Shown: positions 1-12,441, counted from the stretch's first letter. The stretch is 64,000 nucleotides of DNA from Paramecium pentaurelia (GCA_905183005.1 CAJJDO010000102.1:322098-386097); one strand, 5' to 3'. Made by a program: numbers and translations. The notes: generated by a model from the sequence alone, not told the origin.

Positions 1-198
1 TTATTGATTTTTTGTAATAAATAAGATGTACCAAAATCATTAAGTCTATAATAAATAAGAGAGTATTTAGAATTAGATCTAATTCAAACCAGACATTGGG
101 GTATTATTGCATGTTCAGCAGTAACTGGAGATGGATTATTAGAAGGCATTGATTGGATAGTGACAGACATTTCAAGCAGGATTTTTATGATGAGTTGA
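1..198 (+). CDS. ARL2: ARL2-like small GTPase, C-terminal part (5' end outside window)
   Basis: The frame is open from base 1 to TGA at 196-198, 65 residues with in-frame TAA codons read as Gln. It holds the last two nucleotide-binding motifs of an ARF/ARL GTPase, NKQDVP (G4) and CSAVTGDGL (G5), and ends in GIDWIVTDISSRIF, very close to the C-terminus of ARL2. ARL2 is a GTP-switch that works with the tubulin cofactors and with carriers of lipidated ciliary cargo (family knowledge). The P-loop and switch regions lie upstream of the window. Only 13 bases separate its stop from the next start codon on the same strand. Confidence 0.9.
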
Positions 199-211
199 TA
201 AAATAATAATT

Positions 212-1053
212 ATGATTATTGTATTGCTAATATTACTATTTGATGTTAATGCAGATTGGTACCATAGCACTTTGGCATTTACATTAGCTGCAAATAATTA
301 TCAATAACATTTGGGAAAGGAGAAGCATGTAAGTAATTAACGAAACAGGTTGTTTTAGATTTCTTTACTCCTTGGTGTATATATTGTCAACATATGGCAG
401 GAGAATTCAATCAAGTGTTTGAACACTATTAAGCAACTAGACCAGATATCTTAATTGCTAAGATGAATTGTGATGAGTAACAAAACTAACATATTTGTCA
501 TCATTTTGGAGTGCATTCATTTCCTACAATATTATATTTTCCTCCTGGATAAGATAGACCAACTTCATAGTTTCAAAATCATAGAAGATATGATTTTTTT
601 GTTTAATGGATAGATTCTTTGGCATAGATGTCTGAAGAGACTAAATAGGAAATATAATAATAGAAATTAGAGAAGATGTTGAAAGAATAGGAAGAATAGG
701 AATAAAGATTAAGAGAGATGATGGAATTAGAGAGATAGAAATAGATTGAATTTGAAGAATAAGAAAAAAAAAAGGAAGAAGAGATAAGAATTACATAATC
801 AATTTAATAATAAATTGTAGAAGCTAATACTTTTATTGATACAATTAAAGGAATGGAAAAAGAAATCTATGCTTTATAATAATATACAGCAGAATTGAAT
901 AGTAAATTGAGTTAAATAAAGAAAATGCCAAAAGTTAATGTCAATCATGCTTTAGTTTTTGCAATTATAGGATTCTTTATTGGAGTAGCTATGACTTCTT
1001 GTGTATGTTTATTTTAAAAAACTAATCATGTGAATACAGAAAAAGGGATTTGA
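212..1053 (+). CDS. Signal-peptide thioredoxin-domain protein with coiled coil and C-terminal membrane helix
   Basis: 273 residues after removal of a 20-nt intron (329-348, ends CAG). A hydrophobic N-terminus (MIIVLLILLFDVNA) is followed by a thioredoxin fold: active site TPWCIYCQ near residue 50 and the cis-proline loop FPT about 55 residues later. Residues about 145-245 are an E/K/Q-rich coiled coil, then comes one membrane segment (ALVFAIIGFFIGVAM) and a short tail. This suits an ER or secretory-pathway disulfide oxidoreductase of the PDI class, membrane anchored. The intron is needed to bring the WCxxC motif into frame. The exact redox role is inferred from the fold only. Confidence 0.85.
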
Positions 1054-1179
1054 TATATTATATCATCATTTATTAAAATGATTATTTTTTCTTAATTTAA
1101 ATTAGTATAGTTTATGACTTTTATTATAATAAATATTTATAATTTTTTTTGATTAAATATATATGTATTTATAAATTGT

Positions 1180-2265
1180 TCATTAAATCAAAATGTTCAT
1201 TATCATGATAGCCATAGAAAGTGTTTAAACAAAAGATGCTTCGACATCTGGTATTTCACTTACACTTGCTGTAATAGCAGTCTAATTATATTTGATAATA
1301 TAAATTACTCCTTTCAAAATCTTTCTACCATTTAAATGTTATATGGGTCTATTGTTATGTTTTATTGGAAATAGAGTAGAGTCACTTAGGAAATCTTAGA
1401 ATTGTTTTAATTAAGTTGATGAAATTGGTAACGGTTATTAGAATACTACCCAATTTACAGTTTATGAACATGGAAGTGTAGTTAAACTTCCATTATAATG
1501 ATAATAGGTTGTATCAGACATTTTTTAAAAGAAATCACTAAATTAAGTTTAAAAGGATTACTTTAAATCGAAGGATTCGACTTCACCAGTAGCATTTGAA
1601 TCAAACCATGGTTTAAAGACATCATAATCAACAGCACTTTAAGATTCTTAAAACATTAGTCCAAAGACAGTTAATTTATTTTTCACTTTATTACAATCTT
1701 ATTCATCATCTTAAATAGCCTTAAATGATAAGATATATATGTACTTAATGAACAAAATGGATTTCCAAATCATAATATTTTCCATCGATGGTATGTTCTG
1801 ATGGTGTATGAATGTGGAATTATTTGGCATAATAACGTATAATTGAACCAGAAGCATCAGTTACTTCTATCTCTGAATACTCTCCTTCATATTCTTTGGT
1901 ATATGGTTCTAAAATTATGTCATCAAATAAATTACTGTTTGCTTCTTCATATCCAACAGCCGCATCCTTACTTTAATAATTTATTTGAGGTTGTACAGCT
2001 TCCTGAGTAGTGCCACTTGTTATAATATCAATTGGTGATTAGAAACTACCCCCACATGTTACAACAAAATCTTAATTGATTATTTGTAATTACCTGCCCA
2101 GTTAGCGGCGTTAGTATAACTCCAACCAGTAGCCCCAAAATCTGCTGCAGAAACACCATCTGCATATATTGGATCAGGAAGAGAGCAATAATCTCTTGTT
2201 ACTTCACTTGTGGTTGTTTCTGCTGATATAAATGTAGATAACAAAGCAAAAAATCCAAAAATCAT
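1180..2265 (-). CDS. Alpha-type carbonic anhydrase, secreted
   Basis: 345 residues from ATG at 2265 to TGA at 1180-1182 with introns 2071-2093 (23 nt) and 1720-1744 (25 nt), both ending AAG. The N-terminus (MIFGFFALLSTFISA) is a signal peptide. Family marks: GWSY near the mature start, CGGSFQSPIDI, the zinc-ligand block QFHIHTPSEHT (two His) and DLEIHFVH (third His). Alpha carbonic anhydrases interconvert CO2 and bicarbonate at a His3-bound zinc. The sequence is longer than a minimal catalytic domain; the C-terminal 80 or so residues carry no motif I know. It converges on the thioredoxin gene with 126 bp between stops. Confidence 0.92.
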
Positions 2266-2362
2266 GATTTAAATAATTTAGTGGAAATAAACTATTCATT
2301 AATTCTTATATATATATATATATAAATATTATAATTTTGGATATATTAAAATTAATAAATTT

Positions 2363-5300
2363 TCACTTTTGTTATTATCTTTTTGCTGCCAATTCTGCTT
2401 TCTTTGATTATAACATCTTCAATTCTGCCAATACTTCCTTTGGATCCTTCTTTTCTACTACAGGAGCTGGTGATACCTTTTCTTCTTATTTTATTTATTC
2501 ATTTTGACTAGGTGAAATCACTGATTAAGTCATTAACATTTGAGGTTAAATTTAATGAGATTATGATCTCATCAATTTTTCTTATTCTTTTTATTATGCT
2601 TATTTAGTTCTATCCATCTATGCTTTGGCCTAATGATATATTATATATTAATACATTTTTATAATCTGTCCATATTCTCTCAATTTTCTAAAAAAATTCA
2701 TCAGACTATGTTTTTTAATCTTCACAATAATGATTCAATAAATCTTTATAAACAACATCCAATTCCTTTGTATTTTTTTCTATTGTACCACAAGCCTCAT
2801 CTAACTAATCAAATAAAATCTTGAATCTAAATATAATATTTATTTTTTATTTACTTCTCTCCAGCCTTATCATTTGGATCTTCTCCTTATGATCTCTAAG
2901 CTCTTTCAACTACTCTTTACATTCTTTTTAATTCATTTAAATCTTATCCTATTGTTTACAATGAAATCTTTGATAAAAATTCATAATCTATTTTGGCTAA
3001 AAATTCAACATCATAAAGACATCCTATTTCCTTTTCTATTTTCTCCAAAATCACAATCAATAAATTTGTTTTATTATCATTTGATTTAACATCATCCAAT
3101 TAAGACATAATATCTAATTTAAATGCACTAGCTCCTCCTTTTGCTGATTGTCCATTCAAATAATTTCCATATGCTAATGAATATTCTAATAATATTGGTA
3201 ATTTCGAATCTTCTTTCTACATTTTAATTCCTACCTTTATCTTCTCCTATTTTGCAGTTATTGTTTAAGCTAATTCTTTCCATTCATATGCCACTGTTAT
3301 TGCTTCCACTCTCAATTTTATTTATGGAATTGGACTTAAATCCATAAAAAATTAATCAGGAACTGCCACTAAATTCATATCTTCAGGTTAATAATGTAAA
3401 AACAGTTCTTACTCTTCCTTCTCAGGAACAGCATTTATTAACATTCCAACTTTCTCTTCTGTTAATACATCATAATCTATAGTCAAAAGTGCCTCTTTTA
3501 ATGTAAATGCACTTAATTTTAATCTTGAAATTACAAGTTCTACATTCTTACATCTTTCACCAGATAACTATGATACTTTTTATGGTTTAACAGGTTGAAC
3601 TATTGTAGATTAATGTCTCTAAGCAGGTTCTGGTCTTGAAAATTTCTCTTCTAATAATTCTATATCTAATTTAATCTTTTAATCATCTAATTTCTCCCAA
3701 ATTGTTCCCTTAATTCTATCCTCTTTAATCAAAACCCATGGAACTTATTTCATTGGTTTAGTTGGAGTACATTTCTATTTACCTGGCTTTACTGCACCTG
3801 GTGGAGGAGGAGGAGCTCTTCCAGGAGGAGGTGGTGGAGCAGGCATACCACCAGGAGGAGGTGGAGGAGGAGGCATACCACCAGGAGGTGGAGGTGGAGG
3901 TGGAGGAGGACATTTGCCACCAGGAGGAGGAGGTGGAGGTGGAGGAGGTGCAGAAAACGAACCACCAGGAGGGGGAGGTGGTGGAGGAGGAGGAGGTGCA
4001 GTCAATAAACCTCCAGGAGGAGGTGGTGGAGGAGGAGGCGGAGGAGGTGCTACTTAAGGTGTTGGAGTAGGATTAGTAATAGTTAATGATAAAACTGGGC
4101 CTGCTGATTGTAATTATTGAATAAGTTTAGATTATTCTTCTAATTTATTTTCTAGTTCTTTCATTTCTTAAAAATATTTATCTTTTTATTCATAGATCTT
4201 TCTTAATTGAACTTCTAATTATGTACATTTTTTTTCTGCTTCTACTAATTCTAATTGAGTAGGATCATTCTTTTTCAATTCTAAAAGTTTTTGAGCAGTT
4301 GTTTAAATTAATTAAGAAACTGGATTTACACCAACATTAGCTTATTATGTCACATAATCATCAAGTATTTTAACTGTTTCTTATATTGTTAGTGCTTCTC
4401 TTACTTAAGTATTTAGTGAATTATAGTCTAAATTAGGAATTCTTATTTCTTGTGAATCTTCAACTTCATAAATGTTGGAGATAGATTGTTGTCTTCTAAA
4501 TTAGCTAATATTGTCATTCTTGTTTGGTAACTTTTAATTTTTCAATTCTTCATTAATTTCTTCTGTTAGAAATAAGAATGCATCGATTTATGCGGTAGCT
4601 TCTTCGCATACTTTTTAAAATTTAATGGAAGCATTAGGGTTGTTCAAATCAATAAATAATTCATGGCATAATTTGGCACAAATACTTAATTCTACAGGTT
4701 TTCCATCTGGTGGTAATAGTTTTCTTTTTCTTGTAGGATTATCTTTTAACATCAAGTATTATTCCATTAATTACTAATCCATAGCTGCATATGTACAATC
4801 TTGTATTTAATAAGTTCCACTTTGAATCTTATTCTTGACATCTTATAATAAGATTCTTAATCCATATTAGATGAAACTCTTTTTCAATTTATAACTATAA
4901 GTTTAATCGGCATGGGCTTCCATAAAATAATTGAGAAATCTGCACATATTGGCTATTGCAAACACGCTTTTGTTATTTTATAGCTGTTATATGAAAGGTT
5001 CAATGGGATAATTCCAATATCCTTGACGTTTCATATCCAACCATGCTAATGCTATTTATAGCATGCGTTCATCTGTTTAAAATTTACAAATCAAGACATA
5101 AATTTCAAGAATTAATGAAAAATTTACAATGTGGATAGGATTCAAGATCATGCAAAATTCATTAAGTGAAGAAGTAGGGATTTCGAGATTGTTATCAGAT
5201 TCTAATGCCAATAATATGATATTTAAAATAAGACACTAAAATATATAATATTATTTGATACTTCTTTATCATGATGACCTTCACAATCACTTTGGCATAA

Positions 5301-5736
5301 CTTTGTTAATTTTTCTATCAGATTTTTTTCTACAACATATTTATTTAAATCTTATTTTGATAATGATCTCAAATAAACTAATAGATCTTCTAGTCCTTCT
5401 TCTGTTCCCAAAATGGCAGGTTCAACATTTTTCTTTTTTGATTTTAGATACTAATATAGAATTTGTGCTTTGAAATCTATATATTATTAAATTTTAGTAC
5501 TATCATTAAGAAGATTCAACTTATTTTTCTTATCGATGGAGAGGTTAACTTAATACATGAATTAAACCCATTCTTTTGAATCTAAAGGAGGATATTAAGC
5601 GGATGGATCCAGTTTCACTATAACTGCCTAATAAATTATTAGACTTGGATTTTACTTCAAGACTATTTCTGATGGGTAAGGTGATCTGTAATATATCATC
5701 TGGAGCCTTAGAATACTTAAGATTTGCCTATCCCAT
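2363..5736 (-). CDS. Diaphanous-related formin (GBD-FH1-FH2)
   Basis: 1088 residues, ATG at 5736, TGA at 2363-2365. Introns 5628-5655, 5236-5261, 2827-2854 and 2630-2654 (28, 26, 28, 25 nt, all TAG). The N-terminal 400 residues resemble the GTPase-binding/armadillo region of diaphanous formins. A short coiled coil precedes an FH1 segment (about 3775-4060) made of proline blocks of up to ten Pro separated by GG, then the FH2 domain (for example KLSAFTLKEALLTIDYDVLT and LLEYSLAYGNYLNG). A basic, Leu-rich tail near the stop may be an autoregulatory segment. Formins nucleate and elongate unbranched actin filaments; FH1 delivers profilin-actin. Confidence 0.93.
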
Positions 5737-5825
5737 ATTTATATTATTTATTTTAATTTATAAAGTGCAATGTGATAATCATCATATACCATTATTATTT
5801 ATATTAATAATTAAATTAATATACA

Positions 5826-7706
5826 TCAAATTTACTATTCATGAATAATCTTTCCTTATTTCAACTTATTTAAATTTACATTAATAATAGTAACCTTTCC
5901 TATAGCTACAATATTAAATTTTTCTCTCATTATTATTCGACTTAATTGTTCTAAATTTGTATATGTTTCTACACATACTAAACCATCACATTCTAATTCA
6001 ACTTCAGCTAATTCATTAGATACAATAGCCCTTGGGAATTTCTTCTTAATAGTTTGAGTATCATCATTATAAATATGATTTAACTTTTTAACAACAACTC
6101 CAACCTTAAAATATAATATAATTATTACTTTCTGAGCACCTAAATGCATCAAATATTGAGATCCTCTTATAATTGGAGTTTGAAGATCAAGAGTACTAAT
6201 TTAACATACCAATTTATTTGCAACTGGAACATGATATTCAATTGAACTCAACACAGATCCAATAGTGATATTTTAGAATTCTGAATCAATAAGTGTTTTA
6301 ATCTTTATTTCTACAATATCTCCTTCCATACTCTATCTTTCAACATCCTTCACTTCACAGAAGATTCCTTATGGTAATATTACATAATTTATATTTTTCT
6401 CCAATTATCCTGAATGTAATTTACCTAATAAACATGTTCCTCTTAATTTACCTTCACTTTATTGAAATCTATTTAGAATAGTGAATCTGACTGGCTAATA
6501 AAAATTTAAACAAGAATTACTTAATCTTCTCTTCTTTAAATAGGAGATAAATTTAGTATTTCTTAAACTAAAGTTTATCCTTAATACCATTAAATATTAT
6601 GTTTATTTTATATATTTAAACCTTGAAATGCAGAGATTGGTATAAATTTGATTTGATTTTGATTATAACCTAATTTAGCTGCTGATGTTTTAATGTACTC
6701 TTTGGCTTCCTAAAACTATTTTTAATCCCAATCAATCTAGTCCATTTTATTCAAAGCAACTATAATTTGTTTAATTAACATTGCATTTATTAATTGTAAT
6801 TTTTCTCTTAACATACCACTCTTTATACTATTTTCAAATGCATTTTTTGTTGTATCAATTACTAAAATAGCATAATCTGCTTATGCTGCTCCTACTATTA
6901 AATGTGGTGCAAAATCTTAATGTCCTGGTGAATCTAATAGATTATATTGTCTGCCTCCAATTACTATAGTTTTATAAGCCATATCCATTGTTACACCCTT
7001 TTCTTTCTCTTCTTTAGTCATATCAGTAGCATAGGCAAGAGCAGAAGAATCCTTTCCAAAATTCTTAGCTTCCTTTTAATTTTTCCTTAATTCTTTCTCA
7101 TCCAGAGCTTTAAATATTTAGAGTAACTTTCCTGTCAATGTACTTTTACCTGTGTCTACATGACCTAAAATAACAATGCTAGTAGAAGGATTGCTTTAAA
7201 TGACATTCTTATATTTAATGCTTGGATAAGGTGAATTGAATTCATCAACATTGTATTCAATATGAAATTGATTCTTTGATTTGTCAGTACTATTTGATTA
7301 TTTTATTAATTAAGGCAATGGTTAAGGTTACTCCTCTTTCTTAACTGCTTAAATTAGTTATTGTTATTTTTTAGGAGCTTAAGGTTTCTGAGGCTATTAT
7401 TATTTTTGGGTCTTTTTAATCTTATTACTTAAATATTCAAATGCAGCATCATGATCTCCATCAGTTTCATATAATGCATCAATAATCTATTTACGAGTAA
7501 AATCAAGTTGGAATATATCATACAAATTGTTAATGACTTCCAATTCACCTTTAAAATATAATTAACTTAAAATTACTTCTGGTGAAATTATGATCTCCAT
7601 ATTATTCATCATCATCTTATTAGTTACCGTCATCTACATCCTCATATTCATCATCATTATAAGCTCCATGCTTAATCATATTATAAACACCTTAGTGTCT
7701 TGACAT
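5826..7706 (-). CDS. HBS1: HBS1-family translational GTPase
   Basis: 610 residues, ATG at 7706, TGA at 5826-5828, introns 7616-7637 (22 nt, AAG) and 6495-6520 (26 nt, TAG). An acidic N-terminal region and a UBA-like stretch lead into a GTPase domain with GHVDTGKST (P-loop), DSPGHQDF (G3) and NKMDQIDW (G4), then EF-Tu-type domains 2 and 3. HBS1 with Dom34/Pelota rescues stalled ribosomes in no-go and non-stop decay. The N-terminal layout favours HBS1 over eRF3 or EF-1alpha. Its start lies 24 bp from the stop of the upstream minus-strand gene. Confidence 0.9.
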
Positions 7707-7730
7707 AAATATTTATTTATTTTAATAGAA

Positions 7731-9174
7731 TCAAACAGATTGTTGAACTTCGCCTTATTCAAAATAATTGGTTTCCTCACTTGTAGTTTCTACTTCTGAT
7801 TAAGTTGTTGTCTCAACTGTCTCTTCGGTTGTGGTCTCAACTACATCTTCAGTAACATTCTCTACTGTTTCTTCAGTAATAGTCTCAACTGCTTCTTCAG
7901 TAGATTCTGCCTCTTCACTTTCTGATTCACTTCCAATATCTAAATCACCTGACTCAGGTTCTTCTTCAACTACTGGTACTTCAACAGGAGTGGCAACTCC
8001 ATTCACAAGATCATCCACATATTATTAGAAGTTATCCTCTTTATCACCATATAAATCAGTTAATGATCTATTTAGATTTAATAAATACCTTTTATCAAAA
8101 TCAGCTGTCTTATCAAAGACTCCATCTTCAACATAATCATCAATTCTAATTTTATATGTTTCTCCAATTTTATTGAAAGCATTTTAATATTCAACAATCA
8201 ATTAAGCTACTAAGTCTTTTTATTCTAAGAAACGAGCTTATCTTGATTCATTATGAATAATTTATTCACTAACATGATTTCTGAATTCTTTAGCTTCTTC
8301 AATTTTAGCATTAATTCCACTTTCACATGCATCTAATTCTTTTTATCTTTGTTTAACTGTTTCTTCTGGTGAATCTCCCCAAGCTTCATTAAGTTTTGCA
8401 ACTTCATTTTCATACCATGCAATTTCTTATTTAAGTTAATGTAAATAATCAGCAATTCTTGATGTTGAAAGAATCTAAATATAATTTATTATTTACTTCA
8501 TCAGTTTAACTTGTATTGATTTTAGCTTTAATTGATTCTTCAATCTAATCAAGTAATTAAAGTAATTCTTATCTAACTGGTGTAATTGCTCTTGATTTAC
8601 TAACTGCTTAAAGAGAGTTCAATAATTCATTATCATCTACTTCTTTACTTAGTGTTTCTAACATTACTGAGAAGTTTTAAATCTCAGCAAATGAACCATA
8701 ATTCTAAATAGCTCTTCTTAAGAATTCAATTAAATTAAGAATGTATTTGCTTGATTTTATAAAATTCAACCAATTCTTGCTTTATTAGCAACGAAGCTCT
8801 TCAAGTACTTCAATTCTACGATTGTCTTTTGTAATTTCATTTCTAAAGTATGCTGTGTCATCTCCATGTAATTCAATTTATTATTTAAGCAAGGCCAAGT
8901 CGTCTGACATCACCATACAAGTGTTTTAAAGATCATAAAGTTATTACTCTTTTGAAGCTACTTAATCTTTTAATTGTTATTATTCTGTTTCATTTTCTTG
9001 AATGACTTGTTCATATTACTATTCTGTTGTGGCAAGAAGTTGTTCTAATAGATCAACACCATCATCTATCACATTTTCTGTTCTTGCCTACAATTCCACC
9101 AATAGTTAAGGAGATGTTATGCTTGTACTCAAAGCCAAGCTTAGCATTAATGCTAATACGACTACCTATTTCAT
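7731..9174 (-). CDS. Secreted coiled-coil protein with acidic Thr/Glu C-terminus
   Basis: 473 residues with one 22-nt intron (8475-8496). MKQVVVLALMLSLALSTS is a clear signal peptide. The body is Gln/Glu/Leu-rich helix. The last 100 residues are acidic, with repeated short units of the kind VETTTEETVE between about 7800 and 7900. I do not recognise a named family. General architecture (signal peptide, coiled coil, acidic tail) is like proteins stored in ciliate secretory granules, but no processing motif is evident, so this is only a possibility. Compare the 326-residue gene at 50275-51306. Confidence 0.8.
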
Positions 9175-9514
9175 CTAAAAATTAATTAATGATTATCCGT
9201 TTTAAGCAATGCAATATATAATAATTTATTATTCAACATATAAATACATTTACAAACTAACTACAAATATTATATTCCTCCTTTATAATATATAATATAT
9301 CTTTTTAATATATATTTAATTTTATAATAATCAGTCAAAATTATGCATTCATCTTCTCATTTTATAAAAATATCTTTTAAAATGATTTTTATAATTATTA
9401 AGAAATTAGTAAACTCAAATCAATATTAAGTTTGATTTTACTTTTAGATTATCAATATTTTTGAATTAAAATTCTTTTTTTTTAAGAATAATTATAATTA
9501 TTTTAATTATAATA
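9175..9514. other. Intergenic spacer, AT-rich
   Basis: 340 bp between two tandem minus-strand genes. Homopolymer and TA-rich runs only; no ORF with codon structure and no repeat that I can support. It must contain the promoter of the gene starting at 9174. Confidence 0.6.
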
Positions 9515-10362
9515 TCATTCTTGAATGATTTCATCATCCAAAGACTTGCTTTCCAAACTTTTCAAGCTAGACTTGGCTACCTGAATTTCCTAATTAACTT
9601 TATCAATTTCTTCTTTGTATTGCTTGATTTTGCTCTCTTGCTATAAATTACATTAGAAATTCAATTACCATCAACAAATTATCAACTAGTTAATTAATTC
9701 TTTTTGCATGTTCATGAGTTTTATAGATTATTTCAACAATATCAAATATTTTCAATAGTACATGTTATACTTCTTCTGGTTTACTATTTTGTTCTAAAAT
9801 TGGTTTTTTTAAATTTAACAAATATTTTGTTTTCTCTCCTTCAAGTGAAGTTATATGAATAACACTTTGATATCCTAAACGATTTCGAAGGTCTTGACCA
9901 TTATTCTTTTCAAGAACTTATTTCTAACAAAATCAAGATTAGTTCTTACTCTAAACTCTGACCAATTATAAATTTCAGGATTTTCCTTATATAATATTAG
10001 CATGCACCATCTAAAGAGACTGTGAATTTGGTTATTATTGTCTTTTGCTGTAATTTTCAACTTTACTTATTAATAAACATTATTATTGTACATAATTCTT
10101 ATATCTTTAGAGCATCTGCTATTCCTCTCCTTATGAGGGTTTGTACCTTAATGTTCTATTTTTCATCTTCAATTTCTTATTTGATATTAAATTCAGGATT
10201 ATCAAGAGTCAACTATTTTCGCTTTTTGCGTCCTAATTCAATGCTTTTATTAAGGTCTTCTTTCAAACTATTTGTATCTAAATTTTCAAGTGATTGAGAG
10301 AACCCTAAAGAATTAGTTTCTGTTTGAGCTCTTTATTATGAATACACCATTGGATCATTCAT
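9515..10362 (-). CDS. Unrecognised 255-residue protein
   Basis: Start ATG at 10362 (MNDPMVYS), TGA at 9515-9517, introns 10066-10091 (26 nt, AAG), 9924-9949 (26, TAG) and 9641-9668 (28, TAG). Splicing these three gives one open frame that none of the unspliced frames provides. The N-terminal 70 residues are polar; the middle has ITAKDNNNQIHSLFRWCM; the last third is predicted helical with a coiled-coil end (SLKSLESKSLDDEIIQE). No catalytic or binding motif is visible, and I do not assign a function. Confidence 0.7.
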
Positions 10363-11086
10363 TTCTAAAAATAAACTTTTATTATAAAATGAAATAAATA
10401 CAGTTAATTCTAATAACTATCAGTTCTGTGAAATAACAATAATTTCTGATAATATACAATTTTATATTAGAAGTTACACTATAAGAATGTAAATCTTATA
10501 TTAATAAATGTTTTTTAAATTCATCTTATTTTACACAATTATCATTTTTGTAATATAAAATTAAATTTATATATTGTAATTTGATAATCTATATTATTGA
10601 ATAAGATATATATATAGAAGTCAATAAATACTATGATTAAATCATAGTATTTATTGATATTATGATTTGATATCTTACTAAATAAATATTAATATTTTAT
10701 TTTATCATAAATTAAACAATTTATATCATTTTAAAAAAAACTATAAAGTATTTCTAATTATGATATAACTTAGTAACTAAAATAATTTAGAAAATATTTT
10801 GTTTCTTATTTAATTGATTATAAATTTGAAGTTATATAAGTTTTTTCTATGAAACTTATTTAATTTAAATATTATGAGAGATTTTAACTTAAAATTATTT
10901 TTGTTTTTAAATACTAATATTCTCTATAATTATAAATATTGTAAAAAGATATTTCAAATCTTATTCATATAAATATAAAAAATATTTCAAGAGATAGCAT
11001 AAAAATATTTACTTCATAACAGAATGATTTAACTTTTTAAATAATTAAAAATAGATTTACAATACCATATTTTATTATTTATTTTA
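10363..11086. promoter_or_regulatory. Divergent intergenic region holding a palindrome
   Basis: 724 bp between the divergently transcribed 255-residue gene (-) and the MPG gene (+), the longest gap in the window. It is AT-rich throughout and has no supportable ORF. It contains a perfect 37-bp inverted repeat at 10621-10657 (listed separately). Both promoters must lie here. Confidence 0.55.
10621..10657. repeat. Perfect inverted repeat, 18-bp arms, 1-nt centre
   Basis: The left arm TCAATAAATACTATGATT is followed by a single A and then its exact reverse complement. The symmetry stops sharply at both ends. It lies about 260 bp upstream of the minus-strand start and 430 bp upstream of MPG. It could be a dimer-binding site, a hairpin, or a rearrangement remnant; the sequence does not decide. 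Confidence 0.85.
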
Positions 11087-11836
11087 ATGTTAGAGAAGTC
11101 ATAAAAATAGATTCAAAATAAAAATGAAGATGTAAATACAAAAAATGAAATTATAAAGAAAAACTTGAATTAGAAAAGATAAAAATAAAATAATCCTGCT
11201 GAATAATTCGAGCCAATAGAAACAATATTGGATTCTGCATTTTATAAGGTGGATGTTATTGAATTGGCCTAAAAATTAATTGGTAAGATTATAGTAAGAT
11301 AACTTCCATAGGGAGAAGTAAGAGCTTTAATTGTTGAAGCAGAAGCCTATAAAGGTAAATTAGATAATAAAGCAAGCACCTGAGGATAAAGCCTGTCATG
11401 CATATAATAATAAAAAGACTGAGAGAACATAATATTTTTGGCAAGATGGTGGACATTTGTATATCTATTCAATTTATGGAAATAATTATTGTTTGAATAT
11501 CACAGCTGCTACAAAAAATGATCCTCAAGCTGTTCTTATTAGAGCGATTTAACCTTTAAAGTTTGAAATTGTTCAAGATATAAGAAAGATAAAATCATTT
11601 AAATTGTAAGAATTATCTAATGGTCCAGGAAAATGTGGAGAATGTTTATAGCTTAACAAAAGTCATAATGGATTAAATTTATGTGATAAGAATAGTGGAA
11701 TGTATCTAATTGATAATTAAATAAAATATGAGATTGGAATTTCTAGTCGAATAAATATTGATTATGCAGAAGAATATAAAGATAAACCTTGGAGATTTTA
11801 TATTAAAAATAATAGTTTTGTTTCGAAAAAAGGATG

Positions 11837-11837
<1 letters not shown>
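11087..11837 (+). CDS. MPG: 3-methyladenine DNA glycosylase (MPG/AAG family)
   Basis: 242 residues with one 22-nt intron (11355-11376, AAG). After a 45-residue polar lead come FYKVDVIELAQKLIGK, then IVEAEAY (whose Glu matches the general-base position of the family), YIYSIYGNNYCLNI and the pocket motif GPGKCGECLQL. The enzyme removes alkylated or deaminated purines by cleaving the N-glycosidic bond and starts base-excision repair. Length and motif order agree with the eukaryotic family. Without the intron the frame breaks right after the EAEAY motif. Confidence 0.92.
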
Positions 11838-11883
<46 letters not shown>

Positions 11884-11901
11884 CATTATGATTATCATTA
11901 T
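11838..11901. repeat. (TTA)n microsatellite, then imperfect CATTATGAT copies
   Basis: A pure TTA triplet run of about 15 units starts at the base after the MPG stop and decays into related triplets. It fills most of the 73-bp gap between the convergent stops of MPG and the next minus-strand gene, so it lies in the 3' regions of both. Confidence 0.9.
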
Positions 11902-11910
11902 GTATTTAAA

Positions 11911-12441
11911 TCATGCATCTAAGTATTCATCCTCCCCTTGAGCTTATGACTATTAATGTTTGGAGAATCTCTTCAAGATGTAAGAAATAAAGGCTAGACC
12001 CAAAATGATGAAAATAATCCCATTAACCTAATTCATTAATGATATTATACCAGCATAAATACTTCTAAAAAGAAATAAAGTACAGGAGCCTCAACTGCAC
12101 AATCATTTTATTATGAATAAAGTTTGTATCCATAAATTAACAAAAAGGTTATGTAAATTGCAAAACAAATGTCTAAGAAATTGAAGAACAAGTTTATTGC
12201 AGGATTTTTATATCTATATAAATAAAACTATTAACCTAGGTATTAAAGTTATCAAAATATAAGTTCCCCAAATTATTAATCCATAGAAAACCAAATGTAT
12301 AAATAAAGCCAAATTCTAATTACATTTCTGATCAATAAATTATGTCTCTATTATGCCTGATGCACTAAGAAAGATCAAAGTGTAAAAGAAGTGAGCTCCT
12401 TCACTTGCTTTCAATTATTTTTTAGCTTCAATTTCCTGCAT
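11911..12441 (-). CDS. Small four-helix membrane protein, unrecognised
   Basis: 161 residues, ATG at 12441, TGA at 11911-11913, introns 12214-12235 (22 nt) and 12028-12050 (23 nt), both TAG. Four hydrophobic segments are visible: HFFYTLIFLSASGII, LALFIHLVFYGLIIWGTYIL, INLFFNFLDICFAIYITFLL and a long C-terminal one (IIFIILGLAFISYIL). The tail is polar. Size and layout recall small ER or ciliary four-pass proteins, but I cannot match a family. Confidence 0.75.

Noticed and set aside
3762..4070. Plus-strand ORF rich in Val/Glu
   Set aside because: It is the antisense of the proline-rich FH1 region of the minus-strand formin.
7831..8028. Plus-strand Ser/Thr-rich ORF
   Set aside because: Antisense of the Thr/Glu-rich tail of the secreted coiled-coil gene.
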